Shown: positions 47,305 through 55,747 of the stretch, piece after piece | How positions within the stretch are numbered: the stretch's first letter is position 1 | Layout of the letters: each line of letters opens with the position of its first letter | NCBI GenBank assembly: GCA_022565395.1 | Contig: JAIUMV010000001.1 | Span: 265,586 to 329,585, forward strand | Direction: 5' to 3' | DNA: 64,000 nt | Source of the DNA: Marinobacter sp. | GTDB lineage: Bacteria; Pseudomonadota; Gammaproteobacteria; Pseudomonadales; Oleiphilaceae | The notes under the pieces: generated by a model | Told to the model about the DNA's origin: nothing | Database searches by the model: none | What the model saw: only the letters and a program-made list of their open reading frames with translations | Made by a program: the position numbers and the translations under genes

Positions 47305-48681
47305 TCACATACGGCCAAAGGGTGGCATTCCCCCGCCAGGAGGCAGCATGCCTTTCATGCCGCGCATCATGTTGGCCATACCGCCCTTACTGAACTTTTT
47401 CATCATCTTCTGCATTTGCTTGTGCTGCTTGAGCAGCCGGTTGACATCCTGGATCTGGGTTCCAGAGCCGCCAGCAATACGGCGCTTGCGGGAGTTGTTG
47501 ATCACATCCGGATAGCGCCGTTCATGGGGCGTCATGGAGGAGATGATGGCCTCCAGCTGCTTGAGGGTCTTGTCATTGACCTGCTGCTGGGCAACCTGGG
47601 CCATCTGCCCCATGCCCGGCAACTTGTCCAGCAGACCAGCCACACCACCCATGTTTTTCATCTGCTGCAACTGATCCCGAAAATCCTCCAGGTCAAAACT
47701 CTTGCCCTTCTTGATCTTCTTGGTCAGCTTCTCCGCCTTCTGGCGATCAATCTTGCGCTCAGCCTCTTCAATCAGAGAGAGCACATCCCCCATCCCCAGT
47801 ATGCGGGATGCCACCCGATCCGGATGGAAGGGCTCAAGGGCATCGGACTTCTCACCCACACCCATGAACTTGATGGGCTTGCCGGTAATCTGCCGGACGG
47901 AGAGCGCTGCACCGCCCCTGGCGTCGCCATCAGTCTTGGTCAGCACCACCCCGGTCAACGGCAGGGCGTCATTGAACGCCTTAGCCGTATTGGCTGCGTC
48001 CTGACCCGTCATGGAGTCCACAACAAACAGGGTTTCCACCGGCTTGACCGCAGCGTGCAGGCGACAAATCTCCCCCATCATCTGCTCATCTACGTGCAGA
48101 CGACCCGCGGTATCAAGTATCACCACATCCACGTGTTTCTTGCGGGCGGCGTCAATAGCACCGTTGGCGATATCTACCGGGTCCTGGTCCGCCGTACTGG
48201 GGTGAAATGCCACTCCCACGTCATTGGCCAGGGTTTCCAGCTGCCGGATCGCTGCCGGACGGTAGATATCCGCACTGACCACAAGCACCGATTTCTTGCG
48301 GCGCTCCTTGAGGAAACGCGCCAGCTTGGCAACGGATGTGGTTTTACCCGCGCCCTGCAGACCTGCCATCATGATTACGGCCGGCGGCTGTGCGGACAGG
48401 TTCAGATCCTCGTTAGCCTGCCCCATGACCTTGACCAGCTCATCCTGCACCACCTTGATGAACTGCTGGCCGGGCGTCAGGCTGCGGGCGACTTCCTGGC
48501 CGACAGCGCGCTCACGCACATTCTCAATAAAGACTTTGACTACAGGCAGCGCTACGTCAGCCTCGAGCAACGCCATACGCACTTCGCGCAAGGTGTCCTT
48601 GATATTGTCGTCGGTAAGGCGCGCCTGCCCGGAAATCTTGCGTAAACTGTCGGATAGACGTTCAGTCAGGTTCTGGAACAT
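47305..48681 (-). CDS. ffh: Signal recognition particle protein Ffh
   Basis: Ffh with 4.5S RNA targets nascent membrane proteins to the Sec translocon through FtsY. The 458-residue protein has an N-domain, the SRP GTPase G-domain (LQGAGKTTSVAKLA; DTAGRLHVD; TKTDGDARGG) and a C-terminal methionine-rich M domain (QMQKMMKKFSKGGMANMMRG) that binds 4.5S RNA and signal sequences. The ATG at 48681 precedes MFQNLTERLSDSLR. It is upstream of rpsP and divergent from the YpjD-like gene. Confidence 0.98.
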   Translation of the reverse strand: MFQNLTERLSDSLRKISGQARLTDDNIKDTLREVRMALLEADVALPVVKVFIENVRERAVGQEVARSLTPGQQFIKVVQDELVKVMGQANEDLNLSAQPPAVIMMAGLQGAGKTTSVAKLARFLKERRKKSVLVVSADIYRPAAIRQLETLANDVGVAFHPSTADQDPVDIANGAIDAARKKHVDVVILDTAGRLHVDEQMMGEICRLHAAVKPVETLFVVDSMTGQDAANTAKAFNDALPLTGVVLTKTDGDARGGAALSVRQITGKPIKFMGVGEKSDALEPFHPDRVASRILGMGDVLSLIEEAERKIDRQKAEKLTKKIKKGKSFDLEDFRDQLQQMKNMGGVAGLLDKLPGMGQMAQVAQQQVNDKTLKQLEAIISSMTPHERRYPDVINNSRKRRIAGGSGTQIQDVNRLLKQHKQMQKMMKKFSKGGMANMMRGMKGMLPPGGGMPPFGRM

Positions 48682-48853
48682 GGAAAATCTGTCTGCCTCT
48701 GATCAGAAACAATGGGTTGCGGGCGATGGCCGCCTTCAACGGAACACCCTCGCGGTACCTGAGCTCCCCTGGCACCAGCCACAACAAACGACCGCCGTAT
48801 CATGAGGGAGTTCCGTGCGGTGAAGCGGTTGATTCCAGTTGCACAATCGCGAC

Positions 48854-48859
48854 ATTATA
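48854..48859 (-). promoter_or_regulatory. Candidate -10 element for ffh
   Basis: A perfect TATAAT on the minus strand (context CTGGTTATAATG) lies about 173 bases upstream of ffh. No good -35 sits at 16-18 bases, so support is weak. Confidence 0.3.
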
Positions 48860-48946
48860 ACCAGACTATGGCTTTTAAACGACCGGGACAGTCAAATCAA
48901 TGCGTTTGCCCCTAATCCACAGCCTCCTGACGACACCTTACACACC

Positions 48947-49753
48947 ATGGGAACGCTGATCCTGGCAGTCACTACGCTGCTGCTCTACAGCATTGGTACA
49001 GCGTTGCAGGCACTGGACTTCCGGCGCAGGGTTGACGCTCACCCCACGCTAACCAAAACCATTGGCTTGCTGGCACTGGCAAGCCATGGCGCACTGCTCG
49101 CCCTGACCGTCCAAGCTCAGGAAGGCTACAATTTCAGCTTTTTCCACAGCGCTGCCATTATTTCCTGGTTCATTGTTGCCTTGCTGCTGGTACTGAGCTT
49201 GCGCCGCCCCATGTTCAGCCTGTTTCTCGGCATATACCCGCTAGCCGCGCTGACGGTTATCTCCCTCTTGGTATTCCATTCGCCCCCCCGTTATATCTCG
49301 CAGGACAACTGGGGCATGCTGTCTCATATCTCGCTTTCCATCACCGCTTACAGCCTGTTCACACTCGCCGCAGCCCAGGCACTGTTGCTGCACCTGCAGA
49401 ACCGCCAACTGAAGCACAACTACAACAGCCTGCTGGTGCGCAACCTGCCACCACTGCAGACCATGGAGTCTGTGCTGTTCGAACTGATCTGGGCCGGCGT
49501 CATCGTGCTCACGCTGGCTATTGTTACGGGCGCCCTGTTCGTTGATGACCTGTTTGTAAAATCCCTGGCGCACAAAACCGTTTTTTCGCTGATTGCGCTG
49601 GCGGTATTTGCAGCCTTGCTGGCAGGGCGTTATGCCTTTGGCTGGCGGGGCCGCACAGCAACACGCTGGACCCTCATCGGTTGCGCTCTGTTGATGATCG
49701 GGTACTTCGGCAGCAAACTGGTGCTGGAACTGATTATCCAGCGTGTAGGCTGA
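48947..49753 (+). CDS. Cytochrome c assembly-like membrane protein (YpjD/CcsA/HemX family)
   Basis: A 268-residue polytopic inner-membrane protein with about eight helices (ATG at 48947, MGTLILAVTTLLLYS; the longer frame from 48839 adds a polar stretch that does not look real). Features include HMLSH/HISLSITAYS, a His-containing segment typical of the CcsA/HemX/YpjD superfamily thought to handle heme, and SVLFELIWAGVIVLTLAI near the end. E. coli YpjD also lies next to ffh and a CorC/YfjD-type gene, as here. The biochemical role is not established. Confidence 0.88.
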   Translation: MGTLILAVTTLLLYSIGTALQALDFRRRVDAHPTLTKTIGLLALASHGALLALTVQAQEGYNFSFFHSAAIISWFIVALLLVLSLRRPMFSLFLGIYPLAALTVISLLVFHSPPRYISQDNWGMLSHISLSITAYSLFTLAAAQALLLHLQNRQLKHNYNSLLVRNLPPLQTMESVLFELIWAGVIVLTLAIVTGALFVDDLFVKSLAHKTVFSLIALAVFAALLAGRYAFGWRGRTATRWTLIGCALLMIGYFGSKLVLELIIQRVG

Positions 49754-49835
49754 GGCACCCCGATCAAGCGCCTTGACAGCCAACGACCAAACCCCTAATT
49801 TCGCTTCTTTGTAGGCTTTATAAGGACACCCTTCC

Positions 49836-51119
49836 TTGAACGAGGCATCGCTCTCGACCCTTTTCCTGCTGCTTGCAGGGCTTATCGTGTTGTCGGGTTT
49901 TTTCTCCAGCTCCGAGACCGGCATGATGTCCCTCAACCGCTACCGGCTGAAACACCTTGCAAAAACCGGCCACAAGGGCGCCAAACGAGCCAACAAACTC
50001 TTGGCCCGCACCGACCAGCTGATTGGCGTGATCCTGATTGGCAACAACTTTGTCAACATCCTGGCCTCAGCAATCGCCACCGTCATTGCCATCCGCATCT
50101 GGGGTGACGCCGGTATCGCCATCGCCACCATATCCCTGACCATCATTATCCTGATCTTCGCTGAGGTCACACCAAAGACCCTGGCCGCACTGTTTCCTGA
50201 GAAAATCGCTTTCCCGGCCAGCGTGATACTCGGCCCACTGCTGCGGATCCTGTACCCGGCCGTGTGGCTGGTAAACCTCTTCACCAGCCTGTTTCTCAAG
50301 CTACTGGGCGTCTCCGCCAAAGACGCCAATCAGGATCACCTCAGCCGAGAGGAACTGCGCACCCTGGTCAATGAGGCTGGAGCCCTGATTCCTAGCAAAC
50401 ACAAAGATATGCTGGTCAGCATCCTGGATCTGGAGAAAGTCACGGTCAACGACATCATGGTGCCCCGCAACGAAGTGGTGGGCATCGACCTGGACGACGA
50501 CCTCGACGACATCCTGCGCCAGCTACGCAGCAGCCAACACACCCGCGTCCCGGTCTACAAAGGCGACATTAACAACATTCAGGGCATGTTCCACCTGCGC
50601 AACGCATCAAAACTCCTGATGCAGGACGACATCAACAAAGCCATGATCATGCAGCTGACCCGGGAACCCTACTTCATCCCCGAAAGCACACCCCTGCATA
50701 CCCAGCTGATCAACTTTCAGAAAGCCAAGCGCCGTATTGGTATCGTGGTTGATGAGTATGGCGACGTCATGGGTATCGCAACCCTGGAGGATATTCTGGA
50801 AGAGATCGTCGGTGAATTTACCACCGATTTCTCAGCCACCAGCCAGGACATCATTCCTCAGGAAGACGGCACCTTTATCATTGATGGCTCCGCCCAGCTA
50901 CGCAGCATCAACAAAACTCTGGGCTGGAAGCTGCCCACTGACGGCCCGAAAACCCTCAACGGATTGATAACGGAAGCCCTGGAAGCCATACCTGAGAACA
51001 ACGTCTGCCTGCGCCTCCACGGCATCCGGGTAGAAGTGCTGCAAATAAAGGATAACGTTATCAAGGCTGCTATCGTTCACCCACCATTACGCCGCCCTCT
51101 GCGCCGCCGGACTCGCTGA
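49836..51119 (+). CDS. CNNM/CorC-type transporter-associated protein (DUF21-CBS-CorC)
   Basis: A 427-residue inner-membrane protein. The start is TTG at 49836, with TAAGGA nine bases upstream. Domains: DUF21 (CNNM) with GFFSSSETGMMSLNRYRLKHLA and several helices to about 150; tandem CBS domains about 205-325 (VNDIMVPRNEVVGID; SSQHTRVPVYKGDINN; VVDEYGDVMGIATLEDILEEIVGE as separate pieces); and a CorC_HlyC domain at the end (DGSAQLRSINKTLGWKLP). Family members handle Mg2+/Co2+ efflux or membrane integrity. It pairs with the YpjD-like gene. Confidence 0.9.
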   Translation: MNEASLSTLFLLLAGLIVLSGFFSSSETGMMSLNRYRLKHLAKTGHKGAKRANKLLARTDQLIGVILIGNNFVNILASAIATVIAIRIWGDAGIAIATISLTIIILIFAEVTPKTLAALFPEKIAFPASVILGPLLRILYPAVWLVNLFTSLFLKLLGVSAKDANQDHLSREELRTLVNEAGALIPSKHKDMLVSILDLEKVTVNDIMVPRNEVVGIDLDDDLDDILRQLRSSQHTRVPVYKGDINNIQGMFHLRNASKLLMQDDINKAMIMQLTREPYFIPESTPLHTQLINFQKAKRRIGIVVDEYGDVMGIATLEDILEEIVGEFTTDFSATSQDIIPQEDGTFIIDGSAQLRSINKTLGWKLPTDGPKTLNGLITEALEAIPENNVCLRLHGIRVEVLQIKDNVIKAAIVHPPLRRPLRRRTR

Positions 51120-51261
51120 GCGCGCTGACCGAACCTATAGATCATTGCGTTATATCAAGCCCCACTCTAGGAAGATCAAAATTTAGCCAAATCCTTGACC
51201 TTTAGCAGGCCAGACTCAACACTCAGTCGTAAGACCTATAACAACAACGAGGAGTAATACC

Positions 51262-51864
51262 ATGAGTCTTGGACACACTGTTGGCTTGCTGACCCACCCT
51301 GATCAGGAGTGGGAAGCTATTCGTAATGAAAAAGAATCCGTCACCAAGCTCTATTTCACCCACATCCTTTTCCTGGCGCTTGTCCCTGCCGCCGCAGGCT
51401 TCTATGGCGCTACTCAGGTCGGCTGGCAGATTGGCAGTGGCCCGGTCACCAAACTGACACTGGCCAGCGGCTTCCAGCTTGCAGCCCTGTTTTATGCAGC
51501 CATGCTGGTGGGTATCTACATCATCGGACGCTTTATCGACTTTTTCGCGGCCACTTATGGTGTGCGCGACGAGAACCCCCGAGGCGTGACCCTTGCAGCT
51601 TACACTGCAACACCGGTGTTCCTGCTCGGCGTCATCGCAGTCTACCCCAACATCTGGGTTAACATGCTGGTCGCCTTTATCGCCATCGCCTACTCCGTGT
51701 ATCTGTTATATGAGGGCCTGCCGATTCTGATGAAGATTCCGGAAGATCGTGGCTTCATGTTTGCCACCTCAGTATTGACAGTAGGGCTGGTTATGTTTGT
51801 CGGCCTGCTGGCTATCAGCGTCATCATCTGGAGCGTTGGCGTGGGACCGGTGTTCGTGAGTTGA
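51262..51864 (+). CDS. Yip1-domain membrane protein
   Basis: A 200-residue polytopic protein with about five membrane helices. It opens with TVGLLTHPDQEWEAIRNEK, which looks like the Yip1 family, and its last helix is VLTVGLVMFVGLLAISVIIW. The ATG at 51262 has GAGGAG seven bases upstream. It stands alone between the CorC-type gene and DUF1631 with a strong terminator behind it. The function of bacterial Yip1 proteins is unknown. Confidence 0.85.
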   Translation: MSLGHTVGLLTHPDQEWEAIRNEKESVTKLYFTHILFLALVPAAAGFYGATQVGWQIGSGPVTKLTLASGFQLAALFYAAMLVGIYIIGRFIDFFAATYGVRDENPRGVTLAAYTATPVFLLGVIAVYPNIWVNMLVAFIAIAYSVYLLYEGLPILMKIPEDRGFMFATSVLTVGLVMFVGLLAISVIIWSVGVGPVFVS

Positions 51865-51893
51865 CGAGTGGTCACAGCAAAAAAACAAAGGAC

Positions 51894-51929
51894 ATCGGTC
51901 TGATCTGCTTGGCAGATCAGACCGATTTT
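51894..51929 (+). terminator. Terminator after the Yip1-like gene
   Basis: ATCGGTCTGATCTGC (51894-51908), loop ttg, GCAGATCAGACCGAT (51912-51926): 15 perfect pairs followed by TTTG. It lies 30 bases after the stop. Confidence 0.85.
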
Positions 51930-52046
51930 GTACATATTGGCAATAAACAGTTCGTATTTCTTTTAGGTAGCCTAGAAGCCTGATATTGTATTAGGAAGCG
52001 TGTCGGGGTCTTTTTAACCCCGGTTGAGGCGTAACAGGAGTGGGCC

Positions 52047-54269
52047 ATGAACAAGCAGTCCGGCATTCACTATCTCCATCCACAGAAAGCCCAGGGAATG
52101 GATCCCGTGTTGCCTTCTGAAATTGTGCGTATCCGGGACACCGTTGCCGCCGGCCTCAGCGATCTGTTGCAGGGCGCTTTTGACGCCGTCGATGATTCGC
52201 TATTCGAGCTGGCCAATAACAGCCGCAGCAATAACGAGCAGAATCGTTACTTTGAAGCCATGCGCGAAATTCGCATCAAGCGCAAAGGCGTTGAAAAGCA
52301 ATTCAAGGTTGCCCTCAACAACCTGTTTAACAAGCCCCCCTTTGCTGATGGTGTCGATCACACCGACAGCGAGGAGCCCTCTGCCGACCGCTTGGCACTG
52401 GTACAGAATGACGAGCTGGAAGAGCAAGTCGCACTGAGTACCATGATCAGCAAGGCCAAAGCCCATTTTCAAGGCCCCTTGCTGCAACTTCAGGCCCGCT
52501 TCACCGCTGCCTACAAGCAGGATGAACAACACCCGGTAAACCCGCTGGCGCCGGAACATCTGTGCAGGGCCTTTGCCGAGTCTGCCGAGACGCTGGAAAT
52601 TCAGATCCGGGAACGCCTGATTGTTCTCAAGCAGTTCGATCGCTACGTTATTTCCAATCTGGGCATGCTGTTTGACGAAGCCAATCGCATCCTGATTCAG
52701 GCCGGCATTATTCCCAACTTCCGTTATCAGGGCCGAGCAGGCAAGCAGGTTGAGCGCAGCGAGTCCCAGACCAGCAGCAGCGAAAACAAGCACGCTGGCA
52801 GCAGCCATCAGGACCACCAGGCCACACCGGAAGACATGGCCGCCGCTGACAGCCTGTTTGAGCAGATACGACACCTGATTGCCCAGCAGAACCGTGGTTC
52901 CATGTTCCCTTCGAGCGCCTACAACGCAACGAATGTGCAATACATCAGCGGGAACGAGCTGCTGAACCTGTTAGCCAATACGCCGCCAGGCCCTGATTTC
53001 AGTGGCATGGAGAACCTGAGCGCTGGCGAGCCTCTGAGCATTGACCTGCGCGAAGCAGTGAAACAGATTCTGTTGGGCCAGAAGACCAGTGATGGTAAAC
53101 AACCAGCCTTGAAGGAAATGGACGAGGATCTGATCAACCTCGTGTCGATGCTGTTTGAGTTCATTCTGGACGACGACAATCTGTCTGCCCCGATCCAGGT
53201 GCTCATCAGCAGGCTGCAGATCCCCATCCTGAAAGTCGCCATCAAAGACAAATCCTTCTTCAGCCGCGCCACCCACCCTGCCCGCAAACTGCTTAACGCA
53301 CTTGCCCGTGCAGGTATCGGCTGGAGCGATGCCAACGAGAAAGCTAAAGATAAACTTTACGAGCAGATTCACATCATTGTCGCCAAAATTCTCAGCGACT
53401 TTGATGGTGACCTCAGCCTGTTCGAAAAGCTTGGTGAAGAGTTTGACCAGTTTCTGGCTCGGGAAAATCGTAAGGCAACGCTGGTCGAGCAGCGTACCCG
53501 CGAATCCGAGCGGGGACGTATCAAGTCCCAGAAAGCGCAGGAGACTGTTGACCAGTTCCTGCAACAGCGCCTCGCAAACCGTCAACTACCAGGCCCGGTG
53601 CGGGAGATTCTGGTACACGGCTGGAGCCGGGTCATGTTCCTCGCGTACCTGCGTGACGATGTTGAACACCGCTGGCAGCACGCCACACGTATCGTCGATG
53701 ACCTGCTCTGGTGCCTACACCCGCACACCGAAGATGCCGAGCGCGACCAGTGGGTACGCGTAGTGCCCAGCCTGCTCAAAGCCCTGCGCGCAGGGCTTGA
53801 GGAAGTCTCCTACAATGCGGCGCGACTTGACGACATGATGGCGTCCCTCAAGCACGAGTTGACGGAGGCGTTCCGCTGCAATCATGTCGCGGAAGTCCGC
53901 CCCCCCGCTGTAGGCGAGCCTGAGTCGGCTGCCGACCCGGTGGCAGCAAACCCGCAAACCAATACCCAGAAAGACCTGGATGACGCAGCCATTGCGGAGT
54001 TCGTTACCCAGATCGAGCAGATCCACGTCGGTGATTGGGTTGAGTTCAATCTGGTGAACGGCACGCGCTTCCGCTGCAAGCTGTCAGCCATCATTGAAGA
54101 AGCTGACTGCTTTGTCTTCGTGAACCGTATGGGACTGAAAGTCATCGAGAAAAGTCGGGTTGAGCTGGCCCATGAGATGCGGCGCGGCCGCCTCAACCTG
54201 CTTGAGCAAGGCGCCCTGGTCGACCGGGCGCTGGATGCTGTAATGAGCAAGCTGAGACGCAGTGCCTGA
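52047..54269 (+). CDS. DUF1631 family protein
   Basis: A 740-residue cytoplasmic protein with no signal peptide. The ATG at 52047 has CAGGAG upstream. The N-terminal 250 residues are helical and polar; a low-complexity linker (about 230-265, SESQTSSSENKHAGSSHQD) follows, then a long helical middle section (about 290-580), and a C-terminal small beta-barrel-like part (GDWVEFNLVNGTRFRCKLSAI; FVFVNRMGLKVIEKSRVELA) that recalls PilZ or Sm-like barrels but lacks a clear RxxxR c-di-GMP motif. The family DUF1631 is found in Pseudomonas relatives; I know no firm function. The next gene overlaps its end by eight bases. Confidence 0.85.
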   Translation: MNKQSGIHYLHPQKAQGMDPVLPSEIVRIRDTVAAGLSDLLQGAFDAVDDSLFELANNSRSNNEQNRYFEAMREIRIKRKGVEKQFKVALNNLFNKPPFADGVDHTDSEEPSADRLALVQNDELEEQVALSTMISKAKAHFQGPLLQLQARFTAAYKQDEQHPVNPLAPEHLCRAFAESAETLEIQIRERLIVLKQFDRYVISNLGMLFDEANRILIQAGIIPNFRYQGRAGKQVERSESQTSSSENKHAGSSHQDHQATPEDMAAADSLFEQIRHLIAQQNRGSMFPSSAYNATNVQYISGNELLNLLANTPPGPDFSGMENLSAGEPLSIDLREAVKQILLGQKTSDGKQPALKEMDEDLINLVSMLFEFILDDDNLSAPIQVLISRLQIPILKVAIKDKSFFSRATHPARKLLNALARAGIGWSDANEKAKDKLYEQIHIIVAKILSDFDGDLSLFEKLGEEFDQFLARENRKATLVEQRTRESERGRIKSQKAQETVDQFLQQRLANRQLPGPVREILVHGWSRVMFLAYLRDDVEHRWQHATRIVDDLLWCLHPHTEDAERDQWVRVVPSLLKALRAGLEEVSYNAARLDDMMASLKHELTEAFRCNHVAEVRPPAVGEPESAADPVAANPQTNTQKDLDDAAIAEFVTQIEQIHVGDWVEFNLVNGTRFRCKLSAIIEEADCFVFVNRMGLKVIEKSRVELAHEMRRGRLNLLEQGALVDRALDAVMSKLRRSA

Positions 54270-55026
54270 CGCACCAGACGCAACCTACCGTCTACTGTTT
54301 ACCCTCTCCCTGGCCCTGCTACTACACGTAGTAGTGCTGGGGTTTGTCAGATTACCTGCCTCTGACGCCCAGGAACCCCTGCCGCTTCGGTTCCTGCTGG
54401 CAGGCAGCATGCCCGCCATACCCGCTAACGAAGCACCACCGCCAGTTCCCGAGCACCACGAGCCCCCAAGCGACTCCGCGCAGGTGAACAATGAGGTGAC
54501 CGCGGTACCTGAGGCGCCTGCGCCACCGGAAACAACGCCAACGCCAACGCCAACGCCACCGCCAACGCCAACGCCTGTAACGGTGGACACACAGACGGCA
54601 ACAGCGCCAGCAGCAGCCTCCCGTGTCGATCCGGCCTCATCCACACAAGAAACCCAGGCATCGACGGCAAGTCCCGCAGGGCAAACTGCAGTCACGCAGT
54701 TAACGTCGCAACCTGAGCTCAACGACCCCTATCTGGCGGCGCTTTGGCAACAAGTGGCCATACAGCTCCGGCAGCAACGGATATCCGAGCTACAGGGCCT
54801 GCAACAACCTGAGACTGTTCGTCTGGAACTGCATCTGATGTCGAACGGCGCACTGATCAGAGTGAATACCCTGAGCCGCTCAGCTGTGGAAGGGTTGAAT
54901 CAGGCCGCCCTGAGGGCAGCGCTCGCCGCCAGCCCTTATCCGCCGCCACCAGGGGACGATGGCCAAAGAGGCTACCGTTACCCGGTTGAGCTGCGGTTTT
55001 TGCCAGCCGGCGCCGGGAACCCCTGA
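54262..55026 (+). CDS. TonB-like energy-transducer family protein
   Basis: A 254-residue protein starting at the GTG at 54262, overlapping DUF1631. It has one membrane segment (about 9-29, LLFTLSLALLLHVVVLGFV), a long Pro/Thr-rich periplasmic linker (about 55-140), and a C-terminal TonB_C-like domain (DPYLAALWQQVAIQLRQQR; VRLELHLMSNGALIRV; LNQAALRAALAASPYPPPP). No exbB/exbD lies nearby, so it is either a stand-alone TonB-like protein or a TonB_C-fold envelope protein with another role. The linker is encoded by a hexamer tandem repeat. It converges on grxD. Confidence 0.85.
   Translation: MPDAPDATYRLLFTLSLALLLHVVVLGFVRLPASDAQEPLPLRFLLAGSMPAIPANEAPPPVPEHHEPPSDSAQVNNEVTAVPEAPAPPETTPTPTPTPPPTPTPVTVDTQTATAPAAASRVDPASSTQETQASTASPAGQTAVTQLTSQPELNDPYLAALWQQVAIQLRQQRISELQGLQQPETVRLELHLMSNGALIRVNTLSRSAVEGLNQAALRAALAASPYPPPPGDDGQRGYRYPVELRFLPAGAGNP
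54535..54576 (+). repeat. Hexamer tandem repeat in the TonB-like gene
   Basis: Seven 6-bp units of (a/c)cgcc(a/t), mostly ACGCCA, in frame, encoding residues 92-105 as alternating Thr-Pro. Such repeats can gain or lose units without breaking the frame and would change the periplasmic linker length. Confidence 0.9.
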
Positions 55027-55067
55027 AAAACCAGCCGCGTTTCTGAGAGGTTCCCTGACTGGGTCGA

Positions 55068-55394
55068 TCAGGCGTCTTCTTTCTTGGCTACAGCCTTGAT
55101 CATTTGCGCAAGCTCACCGGACTCCGCCAGCTCCAGCACAATATCGCAGCCACCAACCAGCTCGCCATTGATATAGAGCTGTGGGTAGGTGGGCCAGTTG
55201 GAGTAGGCTTTCAGGCCTTCACGCAGTTCCTGGTTATCCAGAATATTCACGAACGCGAACCGCTCACCGCAGGACATGACCGCCTGTACAGTGCGTGCGG
55301 AGAAGCCGCACTGCGGCATCTGGGGCGACCCCTTCATGTACAGGATGACCGGGTTCTCAGCGAGTTGGGATTTGATGGTTTCGTTGATATCCAT
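55068..55394 (-). CDS. grxD: Monothiol glutaredoxin GrxD
   Basis: GrxD carries [2Fe-2S] clusters bound with glutathione and partners BolA-type proteins. The 108-residue protein has the CGFS motif (C29-S32) in MPQCGFSARTV, K21, and the WPTYPQLYINGELVGGCDI glutathione-binding region. The ATG at 55394 is the natural start. It is divergent from argD across a 353-bp gap and convergent with the TonB-like gene. Confidence 0.98.
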   Translation of the reverse strand: MDINETIKSQLAENPVILYMKGSPQMPQCGFSARTVQAVMSCGERFAFVNILDNQELREGLKAYSNWPTYPQLYINGELVGGCDIVLELAESGELAQMIKAVAKKEDA

Positions 55395-55449
55395 TAGTGG
55401 ACCTCTGATGGGGGCTCAACGCCCGACTGACGATAAAATTCAGACTGCT

Positions 55450-55479
55450 ATTGTACACTGGCGGCCTGAGGCCTGACAG
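55450..55479 (-). promoter_or_regulatory. Candidate grxD promoter
   Basis: Minus strand CTGTCA (55474-55479), 18 bases, TACAAT (55450-55455): 4 of 6 and 5 of 6 matches to the sigma70 consensus, 55 bases before the grxD ATG. Confidence 0.45.
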
Positions 55480-55695
55480 ACCCTTTCGGGAGTACCCCGA
55501 ACGCCCTCATCCTGAGCGCAATTGTCAGGACCGGCATTACAGGCTAGACTGGCGGCTTTCGAGAACTCTAGGCACACCGCTGACACCCGAGACATACCAC
55601 CGCCGGTACGGAATCCGTAGCCCGGCTGTTTGTCATTTGGCAAAGCCTGTACCTGTTTTTGTATCAAGATAATCGGGCATTCCAGTGGTTCGCAG

Positions 55696-55711
55696 TTTGT
55701 ATGACGCGACA
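55696..55711 (-). promoter_or_regulatory. Possible ArgR half-site upstream of argD
   Basis: On the minus strand TGTCGC, eight bases, AA. I recall the Pseudomonas ArgR half-site as TGTCGC-N8-AA. It lies about 37 bases before the argD ATG. A single half-site in a G+C-rich genome can occur by chance. Confidence 0.25.
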
Positions 55712-55747
55712 ACCGCTGACACCCTGATCGACAACACGGGGACACCC

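Larger units (their letters stand above)
55395..55747. other. Intergenic region between grxD and argD
   Basis: 353 bp without a convincing gene. It contains a candidate minus-strand grxD promoter (55450-55479), a small TTCGGG/CCCGAA hairpin at 55485-55501, and a possible ArgR half-site near 55696-55711. An open frame of 73 codons at 55451-55672 looks non-coding. Confidence 0.6.

Noticed and set aside
54262-55026. Low-complexity artefact in the Thr-Pro region
   Set aside because: The repeat is in frame within a protein that has a clear membrane anchor and a TonB_C-like end.
55451-55672. 73-codon open frame in the grxD-argD gap
   Set aside because: It has no ribosome binding site and its Arg/Pro/His-rich composition looks non-coding.
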